A stretch of 64,000 nt of DNA from Cognatundibacterium jejuense (GTDB lineage: Bacteria > Pseudomonadota > Gammaproteobacteria > Burkholderiales > Burkholderiaceae_D): positions 1 through 64,000 of the forward strand of contig NZ_JACOFV010000005.1 of NCBI RefSeq assembly GCF_014284255.1, given 5' to 3'. The translations under genes were made by a program, and so were the position numbers. The notes under the pieces are model-generated. The model did no database searches, had not been told where the DNA came from, and saw only the letters and a program-made list of their open reading frames with translations. Below are positions 1 to 9,644 of the stretch, piece after piece (within the stretch, counting starts at the first letter, position 1; each line of letters opens with the position of its first letter).

Positions 1-135
1 TTTGGGTGAGATGTGTGTAGTTCATTATGCAATTTCGACTGGCCGGTCAAAAAGGCACAAATGCTATCGCATCTTGCCCTCATTAACCGATACCGTTCAT
101 AAATTGCACTTCATCCTAGAATTCGCCGATCTTAT

Positions 136-759
136 ATGCGCCCCTCTATTAATTTATTTCTTTCATCGCTGACGTTAGCTGTTAGTGGCCTCTCATTCAT
201 CATGCCTGCTGCTGCAGAATCAGTCTCCAAGACCTTCACTTTGAATAGCCCCGATCTGAAAGACGGTAAATTTGGAATGGATTTTGTTTTTAACAGTTTT
301 GGCTGCAACGGAAAAAATCTTTCACCAGCTCTGGAGTGGAGCAACCCTCCCGCTGGCACAAAATCTTTTGCGCTAATGATGCACGACAAAGACGCACCTA
401 CTGGAAGTGGTTTTTGGCATTGGACAATCTACAATATTCCAGTCAGCGCCACAAGCCTCGAGCAAAGTAATGGTAACAGCATAGACAAGCTTCCCAAGCC
501 AGCTATTGCTGGCTTGAACGACATGGCAGGAACTAATCCTGAAGTTCAACAAAGCTATGTTGGCCCTTGCCCACCGGAGGGGCATGGTTCACACCGATAC
601 ACCATCACACTTTTTGCACTTGATGTGGCCGACATGCATGCTGCATCAGGTATTCCGGCCACAGCAACCCCTTCTCTGCATGGCTTTGCTCTAAACTACG
701 CAATGGGTAAACATGTACTTGGCAAAGCGCAACTAACTGCAACATTTGAGCGTAGATAA
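136..759 (+). CDS. Secreted YbhB/YbcL-family (PEBP, Raf kinase inhibitor-like) protein
   Basis: The 207-residue protein has an N-terminal signal peptide (hydrophobic stretch about residues 8-24, likely cleavage after PAAA). A phosphatidylethanolamine-binding-protein fold follows. Family motifs are visible: the DKDAPTGSGFWHW block near residue 85 and the VGPCPPEGHGSHRY block near residue 140, which form the ligand pocket in PEBP proteins. The biochemical role of bacterial YbhB/YbcL proteins is poorly defined. The signal peptide places this copy in the periplasm or outside the cell. The next gene is a close paralogue without a signal peptide, and a third, more distant copy lies at 4789-5415. 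Assignment is by motif recognition; function in this organism is unknown. Confidence 0.88.
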   Translation: MRPSINLFLSSLTLAVSGLSFIMPAAAESVSKTFTLNSPDLKDGKFGMDFVFNSFGCNGKNLSPALEWSNPPAGTKSFALMMHDKDAPTGSGFWHWTIYNIPVSATSLEQSNGNSIDKLPKPAIAGLNDMAGTNPEVQQSYVGPCPPEGHGSHRYTITLFALDVADMHAASGIPATATPSLHGFALNYAMGKHVLGKAQLTATFERR

Positions 760-772
760 AGTTTAGGTTCAA

Positions 773-796
773 GCCATCTTCAAATTTGAAGATGGC
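773..796. repeat. 24-bp perfect palindrome between the two ybhB-like genes
   Basis: The sequence GCCATCTTCAAA followed by its exact reverse complement forms a perfect dyad with no spacer, 13 bp after the stop codon of the first ybhB-like gene. No clear T-run follows, so it is either a weak transcriptional stop, an mRNA-stabilising hairpin or a protein-binding site. Confidence 0.6.
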
Positions 797-831
797 AACT
801 CGAATTTTAAATATCATAAAAAAGGATCAAT

Positions 832-1443
832 ATGAGCTCGTCTCTTCATTTACCTTCGTCGTCACAATCTAAGGCCGTTGGCAAAGTACTTAATTTGGCG
901 GAGTCATCCTTCAAGGTCTTTACTTTGATCAGTCCAGATCTGAATGGCGGTAACTTTGAAATGGACCATGTGTTTAATAGTTTTGGTTGCACTGGCACCA
1001 ATTTGTCGCCTGCACTAGATTGGAGTAACGCTCCCACCAATACAAAGTCATTTGCACTGATGATGCACGATGCTGACGCACCGACTGGAAGTGGCTTTTG
1101 GCACTGGGCGATCTACAATATCCCAGCTGGTACGACCAACCTTGCCCGAGGTGTGGGTAATAGCATAGATAGGCTTCCCAAGCCAGCTATTGCTGGCTTG
1201 AATGACATGGCAGGAACTAATCCGGAAGTTCAACAAAGTTATGTTGGCCCTTGCCCACCGCAGGGGCATGGGCCACATCGATATACAATCACACTTTTTG
1301 CACTGGCAGTGGAAGACATGCATGAGACATCAGGAATTCCAGTTACGGCAACCCCTGCACTGCATAGTTTTGCCTTGAACTTCGCAATGACCAGTTATGT
1401 ACTTGGGAAAGCACAATATACTGCCGTTTTTGAGCGAAAATAA
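832..1443 (+). CDS. YbhB/YbcL-family (PEBP) protein, paralogue without signal peptide
   Basis: This 203-residue paralogue of the upstream gene shares long nucleotide-level identity with it, especially around 1150-1260. It keeps the DADAPTGSGFWHW and VGPCPPQGHGPHRY motifs. The start at 832 has a good ribosome binding site (AAGGA at 822-826). The N-terminus (MSSSLHLPSSSQSKAVG) is polar and is not a signal peptide, so the product is predicted to be cytoplasmic, unlike its neighbour. This looks like a tandem duplication in which one copy lost or exchanged its export signal. The pair is probably cotranscribed. Ligand and role are unknown. Confidence 0.88.
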   Translation: MSSSLHLPSSSQSKAVGKVLNLAESSFKVFTLISPDLNGGNFEMDHVFNSFGCTGTNLSPALDWSNAPTNTKSFALMMHDADAPTGSGFWHWAIYNIPAGTTNLARGVGNSIDRLPKPAIAGLNDMAGTNPEVQQSYVGPCPPQGHGPHRYTITLFALAVEDMHETSGIPVTATPALHSFALNFAMTSYVLGKAQYTAVFERK

Positions 1444-1453
1444 GTAATCCGAC

Positions 1454-2359
1454 TCAAGCTATCCGAAAATCAGAGGGTGGTAATCCAAAACGTGTTTTGA
1501 ACGCAGCACTAAAGCGGCTATGCGAACCATAGCCGCAGCGTTGTGCTATTTCATTCACCGGTAGGTTTGATCCTTGAAGCATCTCCAATGCAGTTCCCAA
1601 ACGCACTTCGCGTACCAAATGCGCTACACTAACGTTCTCTGCAGCCAAACGCCTTTGTAAACTGCTGGCACTCATATGAAAGGTTTGCGCCAACTCAGGT
1701 ACAGTCCATTCTTTATTGAGCTGCTGTGCGACGCGGCGGCGCAAACGATCAGACCAGTCGGTGGCAATATCTGGAAGACCAAACATCCAACCAGACTCAG
1801 CCAGTAGCAACAGTAGCTCCTCTGCACGATGATTTAATACCGAAACCGAAATCGTCGAATCTTGCTTTTGTTCCTGTGTTTTATTCAGCAATACTGGATA
1901 TGAATTTCCCAGTACCTCAACTGCGTGAGTCTGCAAAATATACGCCATTTGTTCCACTGCTGATTGCAAACTTTTTTTCACAGAAGAGCGTGGTAATACC
2001 TCAGCACTACGCATGGAAGTCTGCTGAACAAATTGTGGAAAACGAGTGTGAAACTGCTCGACACATGTTTTTGTAAAACAAAACATCTGTGCCTGGTAGA
2101 AGCCATTTTTGCCAGGGATATTCACCAAATCCCAATAAGTATCAGCAGCGATCAGCAACCAGTGTGGAGCTGCTACTTTCCAGGTACGACCATAAGCGTG
2201 AATGTGCTTCTCTCCCTCTAATACCCTTACTAAAGCATGTTGGCACATCGTTACTGTGCGCATGTGGTGAACTTTGCTGACATTTACCTGGTGCAATCTA
2301 ATAGCAATTTCTTGCGTAGCAATGTTAACGTGCAATTTGGCACTCTTAGACTCAATCAT
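1454..2359 (-). CDS. AraC-family transcriptional regulator
   Basis: The 301-residue protein ends in a double helix-turn-helix AraC/XylS DNA-binding domain (about residues 210-300). The first helix-turn-helix lies around ELAQTFHMSASSLQRRL and the second around VNEIAQRCGYGSHSRF, with the usual FKTRFGLPPSDFR ending. The N-terminal 200 residues resemble a cupin-like sensing domain but carry no motif I can name. It is convergent with the two ybhB-like genes, its stop lying only 11 bp from theirs, so it may regulate nearby genes, though nothing in the sequence proves a target. Confidence 0.88.
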   Translation of the reverse strand: MIESKSAKLHVNIATQEIAIRLHQVNVSKVHHMRTVTMCQHALVRVLEGEKHIHAYGRTWKVAAPHWLLIAADTYWDLVNIPGKNGFYQAQMFCFTKTCVEQFHTRFPQFVQQTSMRSAEVLPRSSVKKSLQSAVEQMAYILQTHAVEVLGNSYPVLLNKTQEQKQDSTISVSVLNHRAEELLLLLAESGWMFGLPDIATDWSDRLRRRVAQQLNKEWTVPELAQTFHMSASSLQRRLAAENVSVAHLVREVRLGTALEMLQGSNLPVNEIAQRCGYGSHSRFSAAFKTRFGLPPSDFRIA

Positions 2360-2651
2360 TTCTATAAAGCCTTTTGATTTTTTTATACACTGGAACAGCG
2401 GAATGGTACTAGCACAACAACCTCACCTCGCGTTTCTAGGAGAGTTGCATTTCTCGATAATGCCTATAAGAGTTGCTCAGAGATCTCAATTAAATTTCTA
2501 TCTGGATCTCGTATGTACACTAATAACATTGAACAGTTAGCACCAATTTGTTGAATTGAACTTTCTTCGATGAATATACCAAATGCCGTTAATCTTGCTA
2601 TGACTTTTGTTAGTGTAGTGGCTTGTTCCAATTTTACGCAATCTTATATAG
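2360..2651. other. Intergenic region, no gene seen
   Basis: A 292-bp AT-rich gap between the araC-type gene start and the end of the chemotaxis gene. It should contain the promoter of the AraC regulator, reading leftwards. Open frames here are short and lack ribosome binding sites. I see no RNA gene. Confidence 0.5.
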
Positions 2652-4319
2652 CTAATTGCGTAATGCCAAACGCGGTTTTTGCGTTTCCATTAGTTCACGA
2701 TGAGGCACTGAAGTCATGGTTCGCTTAATCGGTGCATGTCCGGTACTTCCCGGTGCCACCAGTTTAAATGAGTTCACCAGCTCAGTCAGCATAAATGCCT
2801 CATTCTTCAAACTTTCAGCAGCTGCCGCTGCTTCTTCTACCAATCCTGCATTTTGCTGCGTCATATCATCCATTAGGACAATAGCTTGATTGATCTGATC
2901 AATACCCGCACTTTGCTCCTGGCTCGCAGCAGTGATGTCAGACATGATCCCAGCGGCACGTTTCACTCCACTAACGATCTCTCCCATTGTTCTACCAGCT
3001 TCGTCTACCATTTTTGCCCCTGCATCTACCTGGGCGACCGAATCATTGATTAACACCTTAATTTCTTTTGCGGCATTCGCACTACGTTGTGCCAAGTTTC
3101 GAACTTCACTGGCAACAACAGCAAAACCTCTACCTTGTTCACCAGCACGTGCGGCCTCAACCGCAGCATTCAATGCAAGAATATTGGTTTGAAAAGCAAT
3201 CCCATCAATCACTCCTATGATGTCTGAAATTTTAGTGGAGCTCGATTTAATCGCTCCCATTGTGTTGATGACGTTCGCTACTACTACACCACCTCTTTCG
3301 GCAACTTGGGCTGCCGAAACTACCAACTGACTCGCTTCTCTGGAATTATCTGCATTTTGTTTTACTGTAGAAGTTAATTCCTCCATAGAGGATGCAGTCT
3401 CTTCTAATGAACTGGCTTGCGATTCTGTACGTGATGATAAATCAGCATTGCCCTCTGCAATTTCACTTGCGCCATTAGTTACATGACCTGTACTTTGTTT
3501 AATCTGACCAACGAGCAATTTTATGTTGGTTTGTAAAACTCGCAATGATTGTGTGACGTCCATCAACTCATCATCATTACCTCGTGTAGTAATCGTAGCG
3601 GACAAGTCGCCTGAACTCATCGTTTCTATACTACTAGCAATATCACGCAATGGGGCAATGATCGTTTTATACAAATTCACACCAAAAAAAGTAGTAAATA
3701 GAACGCCAAAAAAACAGAATGTAGAAAAAATTACACAGTACTCATTCGATTTTCCAGTGAAAGAGAATATGGCAAGCACCATCATCATCAATGCGACAAC
3801 GACGACAAATAAACAAATTTTTGTCGCGATACGCATTGCTAAAAGCTGATTTAAATTTCTTGCAATTGAAGTGCTATTGGCAACGCCCTCGTGGATGCGC
3901 ATGGAGGACTCCCCATTTTTTATAGCGCGATACGCGGCTTCAGTTACACCCACTTTATCGCGTGTAGGCTTTACACGGATTGACGTAAATCCGATCATCT
4001 GTCCATTATTAATGATTGGTGCCGCTGTTGCCTCTACCCAATAATGATCGCCATTTTTACAACGATTCTTTACCAGTCCCGTCCATGCTTTACCGTTTTT
4101 TATAGTACTCCAAAAGTCAGCAAAAGCCTCCACTGGCATATCAGGATGACGAACGATGTTTTGTGGAGATCCGATCAATTCCTCTTCGGAAAAACCACTA
4201 ATACGCACAAAGTCATCATTAATATAAGTAATATTTCCTTGTAAATCAGTTTTGGAAACAATAGTTTCGTTATCTCTCAATACATATTCACGATTGCTCA
4301 ATGGCAAATTTGTACGCAT
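2652..4319 (-). CDS. PAS-domain methyl-accepting chemotaxis protein (Aer-like)
   Basis: A 555-residue chemoreceptor. An N-terminal PAS domain (about residues 15-115, including [19 protein letters not shown] and the NGDHYWVEA segment) resembles the FAD-binding PAS of the aerotaxis receptor Aer. Two adjacent membrane helices follow at about 166-188 and 194-217, with almost no periplasmic loop. A HAMP linker comes next, then the cytoplasmic signalling hairpin whose conserved tip reads [20 protein letters not shown]. The protein presumably senses redox state or oxygen inside the cell and controls CheA. No C-terminal NWETF-type methyltransferase tether is visible. The start has a strong AAGGAG ribosome binding site on the minus strand near 4328. 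No other che gene lies in the window. Confidence 0.95.
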   Translation of the reverse strand: MRTNLPLSNREYVLRDNETIVSKTDLQGNITYINDDFVRISGFSEEELIGSPQNIVRHPDMPVEAFADFWSTIKNGKAWTGLVKNRCKNGDHYWVEATAAPIINNGQMIGFTSIRVKPTRDKVGVTEAAYRAIKNGESSMRIHEGVANSTSIARNLNQLLAMRIATKICLFVVVVALMMMVLAIFSFTGKSNEYCVIFSTFCFFGVLFTTFFGVNLYKTIIAPLRDIASSIETMSSGDLSATITTRGNDDELMDVTQSLRVLQTNIKLLVGQIKQSTGHVTNGASEIAEGNADLSSRTESQASSLEETASSMEELTSTVKQNADNSREASQLVVSAAQVAERGGVVVANVINTMGAIKSSSTKISDIIGVIDGIAFQTNILALNAAVEAARAGEQGRGFAVVASEVRNLAQRSANAAKEIKVLINDSVAQVDAGAKMVDEAGRTMGEIVSGVKRAAGIMSDITAASQEQSAGIDQINQAIVLMDDMTQQNAGLVEEAAAAAESLKNEAFMLTELVNSFKLVAPGSTGHAPIKRTMTSVPHRELMETQKPRLALRN

Positions 4320-4788
4320 ACGCTTTCTCCTTGATATGGAAAAAAACTTCGTCAGACTACCAACAATGGGATTAGTTTAACCTAATCACCGTGGTCACTT
4401 TTACCTGTACGATCAATGTGCTACCTAGAGTTGATCATGATATTAAAACTATTTCCGATATTACGGAATGTCGTTTCTTATGAGTGTTGGCTGTGTCGTG
4501 ACCATCTTAATTTTAGATTATCTAGCTAGCATCCCAATATGTCTGTTCGTTTTTTGCAAAGGCAATCTGAATAAAATACGAATATCAAAGATTTGTATTT
4601 TGAAGGAGTATCTTGATTGGTCGCAAATTTATATCCTCCGATTCCATAAAAATTGGAACTTCATAAAGTTTCATAAATAGCTTTTTGTTAAATTATTGAA
4701 CTCAATTAATATTTTTGCACCTTACGCTTCAAACTACGACTTAAAAAAGCAAATTTCAAACATTTGGTTTTTCTTTAAAGGTGACACA
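4320..4788. other. AT-rich intergenic region
   Basis: About 470 bp between the divergent chemoreceptor and lipoprotein genes, with very low GC. It should hold both promoters. A 70-codon open frame at 4468-4680 has no ribosome binding site and an unconvincing protein, so I treat it as non-coding. No RNA gene is recognisable. Confidence 0.5.
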
Positions 4789-5415
4789 ATGTATAAATTA
4801 TCTTTAGTACTATTTTCAATAACGTTTTCTGGTCTAACTGTTTTATTATCTGGATGTGGTGGAGGTAATGTATATGCCGAGGCACCTAAATTTACCTCAT
4901 CAAGTAATGATTTGAGCTCTGGGTCATTTGATGCGAAATATATCGCCAATGGATTTGGATGTGCAGGTAAAAATATCTCGCCTGAAATACATTGGAATAA
5001 TGCTCCGGTTGGGACGAAGTCGTTTTCAGTAACCGTCTATGACCCTGATGCACCAACAGGGACAGGTTTTTATCATTGGGCCGTGTATAACATACCTGCT
5101 AGCGCCAACGGGTTACCTCAAGGTGCTGGTAATGCACCAGAGCGCTTACCAACCCCCGCTTATGGTGGCGCGAATGACTTTCAAGACACCGGAGTGACTG
5201 GAGTAAACGGTAACTATGGCGGTCCATGTCCTCCTATTGGAGATAAACCACACACGTATCTAATGACGGTTTGGGCACTAGATGTGACAGATATTGTCGC
5301 TACAGGTGGTATTCCTAAGACTGGAACGTCAGCCCTTTATGGCTTTGTACTTAATCGTGGATTAGGGGTACATGTTTTGGGGAAGGCTGTATTTACGGCA
5401 ACTTACGGTAGGTAA
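4789..5415 (+). CDS. YbhB/YbcL-family (PEBP) lipoprotein
   Basis: I place the start at 4789, where an AAAGG ribosome binding site (4777-4781) precedes ATG and the product begins with a lipoprotein signal peptide ending in LLSGC (lipobox, cysteine near residue 22). An upstream in-frame start would bury that signal. The rest is a YbhB/YbcL PEBP domain with DPDAPTGTGFYHW and GGPCPPIGDKPHTY motifs. The product is probably lipid-anchored in a membrane, facing the periplasm. It is more divergent than the tandem pair at 136-1443. Codon usage and base composition are AT-rich, consistent with an acquired region. Confidence 0.88.
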   Translation: MYKLSLVLFSITFSGLTVLLSGCGGGNVYAEAPKFTSSSNDLSSGSFDAKYIANGFGCAGKNISPEIHWNNAPVGTKSFSVTVYDPDAPTGTGFYHWAVYNIPASANGLPQGAGNAPERLPTPAYGGANDFQDTGVTGVNGNYGGPCPPIGDKPHTYLMTVWALDVTDIVATGGIPKTGTSALYGFVLNRGLGVHVLGKAVFTATYGR

Positions 5416-5580
5416 GTTTCGGCCAAAAATGTAAATGAGCTCAGATAGGTTTTTTTGCTTATCTGCGGTTTTATATAAAACCAAATCGTTTTGTTTTATA
5501 TGGCGTAGGTATTTGCCATAACGCAATAAATATATTTATGTATGAGCAAAACATGTTAAATCTAATTTGGTCAAAACTTA

Positions 5581-6729
5581 ATGAAATGTAAAACTCACCT
5601 ATCGCAATCAACGAGATTTTTTTGCACGTATCTTCTATGTGTATTTAGTATGATGTCATATGCTGAGGATGGTGTTTTTGAAAATAAAATTGTTATTGGG
5701 CAGACAATTGGTATAAGCGGAGATGTAGCTGGACCTGTAAAAGAAATGCTTGAAGGATCACAAGCTTATTTTGATTTTATCAATAAGTCTGGCGGTATCC
5801 ATGGACGAAAAATTGAATTAAAAATTTTAGACGATGAATTTAACCCATTAAAAACGTTAGCAAATACGGAAATTTTGGTAAAAAAAGAGCATGTGTTCGC
5901 ATTATTTCAATCGCGGGGAACCCCACATACTGAAAGTATATTGCCAATATTAACGTCTTTTCAGATACCTTTGATAGCTCCTATTACTGGATCATCGGTT
6001 TTTTATGAAAAAAAATATCGCTACTTATTTAATACTAGAGCAAAATACCAAGATGAGATCCGTAAAGGCGTTGAGCATTTTTTTACAATGGGTATCAAGG
6101 AAGTATCCTTGATATACGTAAATGATGCTTTTGGGATTGATGGGCTTACTGGCTTCAACAAAGCAATGTCGCGATACAAACTAAATCCTATCGCTATTTA
6201 TCACATTGATCGGGTCACTCCAAATATTGACACTACTGTCAACACGTTAGTAAAAACAACGTCGAAAGCTGTCATCGTTGTCAGCTCGTCGTCATCCGCA
6301 GTGGAAATTATAAAAAATCTGCGTGTAAAAAATAGTGCAATCCAAATAATGACGTTATCCAACAATTCATCACAATCATTTGTCAATTCTCTGGGATCGC
6401 TCGGCTATGGAATAATTGTTTCACAAATTATGCCCGCCCCTCATTTAATGACATCGATGCTAGGACAAGAATTTAAGAAAATTGCGCAAGCAAATGGTGT
6501 TGCTCCAACGTATGCGGCCATGGAGGGGTTTGTAACTGCTAAGGTTTTGGTTGAAGGACTTAAACGTAGCGGTTCAAATCCAACTCGGAGTAGTTTAATT
6601 AGAGGCCTCGAAACAATGAGGCAGTTTGATCTTGGCGGTTTAGTAATTAATTATGACGAGCAGAATCATGATGGTAGTGAGTTCATAGAATTAACTATTA
6701 TAAGTAAAACTGGTCAATTTCTACGTTAA
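5581..6729 (+). CDS. ABC-type branched-chain amino acid-like periplasmic binding protein
   Basis: A 382-residue protein with a signal peptide (hydrophobic residues about 13-28, MSYAED cleavage region) and a type I periplasmic binding fold of the LivJ/LivK kind. Recognisable blocks are the N-terminal KIVIGQTIGISGDVAGP, then GGIHGRKIELKILDDEFNP near residue 75, and the SLIYVNDAFGIDGLTGF segment near 180. The family binds amino acids, amides or aromatic acids and feeds an ABC transporter or a sensor. No permease or ATPase gene is nearby, so this copy is an orphan. The gene is strongly AT-rich. The ligand cannot be predicted from sequence alone. Confidence 0.88.
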   Translation: MKCKTHLSQSTRFFCTYLLCVFSMMSYAEDGVFENKIVIGQTIGISGDVAGPVKEMLEGSQAYFDFINKSGGIHGRKIELKILDDEFNPLKTLANTEILVKKEHVFALFQSRGTPHTESILPILTSFQIPLIAPITGSSVFYEKKYRYLFNTRAKYQDEIRKGVEHFFTMGIKEVSLIYVNDAFGIDGLTGFNKAMSRYKLNPIAIYHIDRVTPNIDTTVNTLVKTTSKAVIVVSSSSSAVEIIKNLRVKNSAIQIMTLSNNSSQSFVNSLGSLGYGIIVSQIMPAPHLMTSMLGQEFKKIAQANGVAPTYAAMEGFVTAKVLVEGLKRSGSNPTRSSLIRGLETMRQFDLGGLVINYDEQNHDGSEFIELTIISKTGQFLR

Positions 6730-6921
6730 ATATTTCTTCATTCTTCAATGCTGAAGTTAATAGTTGATAGGGAATAATTTGAGTTTAAATTGACGGATTA
6801 TTTTGCGTACGCCCCTCGCCCTCAAAGTAGAGACGCAAACGAATTTTATGAACATATCAATATAGTCTACTTTTTTATTTAAGAGGTGAAGTTCCGCTTA
6901 AGGACTTCATTAATTAATTTA

Positions 6922-7203
6922 TTAATTAGCTGCCCGGCGAACAAGAAGGTTCTGGGCAGTTGTTGATTGCGGATTGCCGTACAAGGTTGCCAGTACATCC
7001 CAAAAAGCTGTAGAATTAGAATCACCGATACCAAATCCCTTGAAGTGATTAGCAAGACCCAGTGCGTGTCCAAACTCATGAACCACAATCGCTTGCGTTA
7101 CGTCGCAGTGACCATTTCCCAGATTGACGTAGACAGGATTAGATTTGATTCCATTTTGACAATCAGGTTGAATTAAATTTCCCATATTGAGACCTTCCGA
7201 CAC
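6922..7203 (-). pseudogene. Truncated matrixin-like zinc metalloprotease remnant
   Basis: The 93-residue frame contains the extended metzincin zinc motif HEFGHALGLANH, preceded by AIVV, as in bacterial matrixin-type proteases. The in-frame stop at 7219-7221 and the absence of a signal peptide or N-terminal half show that only the C-terminal catalytic segment remains. The sole start available is GTG at 7203, without a convincing ribosome binding site. I read it as a remnant of a secreted protease gene whose 5' part was lost. An imperfect inverted repeat (7229-7308) sits exactly where the missing part would be, suggesting a rearrangement. A short functional protein is less likely. Confidence 0.6.
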
Positions 7204-7228
7204 ATTATGCCAACCTACCTACATGACA

Positions 7229-7308
7229 CGGACAAGTCAGACACCCAGACAGATTTGAAAGGAATTTATTCTCATGCACCATGCATGTCTGTGTGTCTGG
7301 GTTGTCCG
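7229..7308. repeat. Imperfect inverted repeat beside the broken protease gene
   Basis: CGGACAAGTCAGACAC (7229-7244) is matched at 14 of 16 positions by the reverse complement of GTGTCTGGGTTGTCCG (7293-7308), with about 48 bp between the arms. It may be a REP-type element or a small mobile-element scar. No transposase is present. Confidence 0.45.
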
Positions 7309-7371
7309 ACCTGTTTCTGCTTTTGTGTATGAAATCGTTAGCACATATTTCAATGCCAACGACTGTACTGA

Positions 7372-7770
7372 TTAGCTCTTCAAAGCAATGCCACCCATTG
7401 CTGCCAGTTTTGGTTGAGCACCTAAGATATGGCGAAGATCATCTCTGAGCAGAAGTGCGTAAATCAGTCCTATTCCCCACAAAGGAATCAACACTGCGCA
7501 AATGAATACGACAGTTTTGCTTCGTCTCCAGTAATACAATTTACTATCGGGTAGCTTGACACCAATAATCCGGTTGCCGATCAAATACAAAGTAACTTCT
7601 TTTCCGAGACCTCGCTCAATGAAATCGCTCAGACTTCGTGCGGTTCTCAGTTTTTGCAAAATCTGATCACCAATTTCTATAGTGTCGTAGTGTGTAAACG
7701 ATTTGCCGATTTGATTGACACTTGCTGAGCCACTACCCAACATGGTTAGAACGCCTGTTACTTCACGCAT
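7372..7770 (-). CDS. Hypothetical protein with one or two membrane segments
   Basis: A 132-residue protein I do not recognise. The first 85 residues are soluble in character. A hydrophobic stretch follows (about residues 87-108, VVFICAVLIPLWGIGLIYALLL), then a short tail. It looks like a cytoplasmic or periplasmic domain anchored by one long or two short membrane helices. A purine-rich AAAGGG lies about 7 bp upstream of the start on the minus strand. It is codirectional with, and 76 bp downstream of, the lipoprotein gene at 7847-8902, so cotranscription is possible. No function is proposed. Confidence 0.6.
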   Translation of the reverse strand: MREVTGVLTMLGSGSASVNQIGKSFTHYDTIEIGDQILQKLRTARSLSDFIERGLGKEVTLYLIGNRIIGVKLPDSKLYYWRRSKTVVFICAVLIPLWGIGLIYALLLRDDLRHILGAQPKLAAMGGIALKS

Positions 7771-7846
7771 GGTTTTATCCCTTTCATTATTTATAGCCGC
7801 ACAGAATTGATTGATCTATGCGGGACTATCGGTAAGACTGATTAAA

Positions 7847-8902
7847 TTAAGGCATGACACCGAACGAGAAATAAGCAGGACCGTTAGCAAAATTGTTGCC
7901 AGTATTATTGCCAGTCACTAGCAGACCTGCTGGAGAAGAAATAAGGTAGTTGATCGTACCGTCCGACACAGTAGCTGTAGCAATACCTGTTATCGGCGTA
8001 TTGGGTGTTAATGCGATGTTTTGGGTTTTGACAATCAGATTTTGTATGGATGCTGTGATTGGATTCTGAATGTCATCACTCGTGTTTAGGACGTAACTTC
8101 CCGCCACAGGGTTCCACGCGGATTGGGGCACACCTAACCAAATACCCGTCACAATCCCACCACCACCTGTATCGTTTTCTGTCACCACCAGTGTGCTATT
8201 CGTACCAGCACCAACCATAAATGCAGTCGCCCGTACTAACCCCCCAGATGAAAGATCAAAGGCATAACTACTACCAGAATGTGCGGCGAAAGTACCGGTT
8301 GCTGTTGCAGTGGAACAGGTAGAAGTATTTTTGCACATACTCCAATTGCCAAGGCTATCAATCGTGATGGTGGCATAGGACATGCGGGTCTGAGCAGGAG
8401 TGCTTCCAGTGTCATGCTGATAGCGAAGCACAGTATAAGTGCCTTGCAAAGCTCCAAGATTGGTATTAGAAGCTAATGCTCTGCTATCCATCAGGAAGAC
8501 AGGCTGATCATTTCCATTGACGAGCGTATGCGATATGCCTAAACTCCCATTGCTTTGCATGACCGTGCGCATGGTGCTGGAATTCCCTGAGCTATCCATA
8601 CAAGCTTTATTCAATGGTGCTGGAGCATTAGCATCCTGAACCAGATTCAATGTGCCAGACAAGTTACCCGAATACGTTAACGTTGTGCCGCCACTTGAAA
8701 ATTGCGCTGTACCTGCTCCCCCAGTCAAAGCTACTGCAACCAGTGGATGGGTATTGGCAATGGTGCAGGTAGTCGCCCCAGTGCCGTTACTATTACCACC
8801 CGAACTATTGCCAGAATTTGTGCTTGCAGTATTGCTCCCATTTCCGCCACATGCCGAAAGGGTTAATGCAAATAAACTCGCGACCACGATATGTAATTTC
8901 AT
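7847..8902 (-). CDS. Hypothetical lipoprotein
   Basis: A 351-residue protein that begins with a lipoprotein signal peptide whose lipobox is LSAC (cysteine near residue 18). A low-complexity Gly/Asn/Ser linker follows (about residues 19-45), and then a beta-rich, Thr/Ser/Gly-rich body. These features suggest an outer-membrane-anchored surface protein. A similar architecture appears in the lipoprotein at 34875-35702, but I cannot show homology. No catalytic motif is visible. Function is unknown. Confidence 0.75.
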   Translation of the reverse strand: MKLHIVVASLFALTLSACGGNGSNTASTNSGNSSGGNSNGTGATTCTIANTHPLVAVALTGGAGTAQFSSGGTTLTYSGNLSGTLNLVQDANAPAPLNKACMDSSGNSSTMRTVMQSNGSLGISHTLVNGNDQPVFLMDSRALASNTNLGALQGTYTVLRYQHDTGSTPAQTRMSYATITIDSLGNWSMCKNTSTCSTATATGTFAAHSGSSYAFDLSSGGLVRATAFMVGAGTNSTLVVTENDTGGGGIVTGIWLGVPQSAWNPVAGSYVLNTSDDIQNPITASIQNLIVKTQNIALTPNTPITGIATATVSDGTINYLISSPAGLLVTGNNTGNNFANGPAYFSFGVMP

Positions 8903-9150
8903 GTTGCTTGCCTTTTATAAAGAAGATAAAAAAAGAAACTTCCAAAAACGGAAGTGCATAGTTATTGCTTCGTGCTGCTTTTGATTAGGTACTTCTTCCT
9001 GTAATCACTTCAGAAATTCCACCAAGTCGGAATAGACCTAAAAAATCAATTAATAATGATTTATTATGTCATTTTATATTAACGCATTGAGTCATTCCAA
9101 GGTTGACGTAAAAAGATCACACTTCATGCTCTACTATGACGGGGTGTGTC

Positions 9151-9555
9151 ATGCCACAAGAGGAAATTAGTCCAGAAAAGCAATTGGCCCGTGAAGTTGG
9201 CGGGATCATTGCAATTCGCAGGAAAGCTAAGGGATGGACTCAGGCACAACTTGCCGAGCACATGGATATTGAAAAAGAAACCGTCAGCAGGATTGAGACC
9301 GCTCATATCACGCCGACATTGGCACGTTTGGATCAGATAGCCAAGTTACTGGATTGTGAGATTAGCGACTTACTCAAAATCAGCACACCTGATGTGAGTG
9401 ACCAGGCATTGGCACTAATGAATCGCATGGAGGATTTGAGCCAGAGTCAGCAAACTATCTTGCTGGATTTATTCGGTAAGGTTGCAATGGCTATGGGAAA
9501 TCTGAATGCCAAGGATAGGAAAGTCGTTGAGAAATTTCTTGGTGATATTCTGTAG
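9151..9555 (+). CDS. XRE-family helix-turn-helix transcriptional regulator
   Basis: A protein of about 134 residues. A Cro/C1-type helix-turn-helix occupies residues about 15-70, with GWTQAQLAEHMDIEKETVSR containing the recognition helix. A C-terminal helical tail (about 80-134) probably mediates dimerisation. I chose the ATG at 9151 because GGGG at 9141-9144 gives a plausible ribosome binding site. An ATG at 9136 would add five residues. Such regulators often control mobile-element or defence genes. The next gene on the same strand, an HNH-like protein, starts about 90 bp further on. Confidence 0.85.
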   Translation: MPQEEISPEKQLAREVGGIIAIRRKAKGWTQAQLAEHMDIEKETVSRIETAHITPTLARLDQIAKLLDCEISDLLKISTPDVSDQALALMNRMEDLSQSQQTILLDLFGKVAMAMGNLNAKDRKVVEKFLGDIL

Positions 9556-9644
9556 GAAGTTATGCCAATCTAAAGGTGAGAACTACATCGGATACGTCTA
9601 TTTAAATGAAAATGGAATTTGGGTTTTATATTAATGGAGCGGTC

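Noticed and set aside
4468-4680. Possible 70-residue protein in the AT-rich gap
   Set aside because: No ribosome binding site, improbable composition and no neighbour logic; the frame is expected by chance in such AT-rich DNA.
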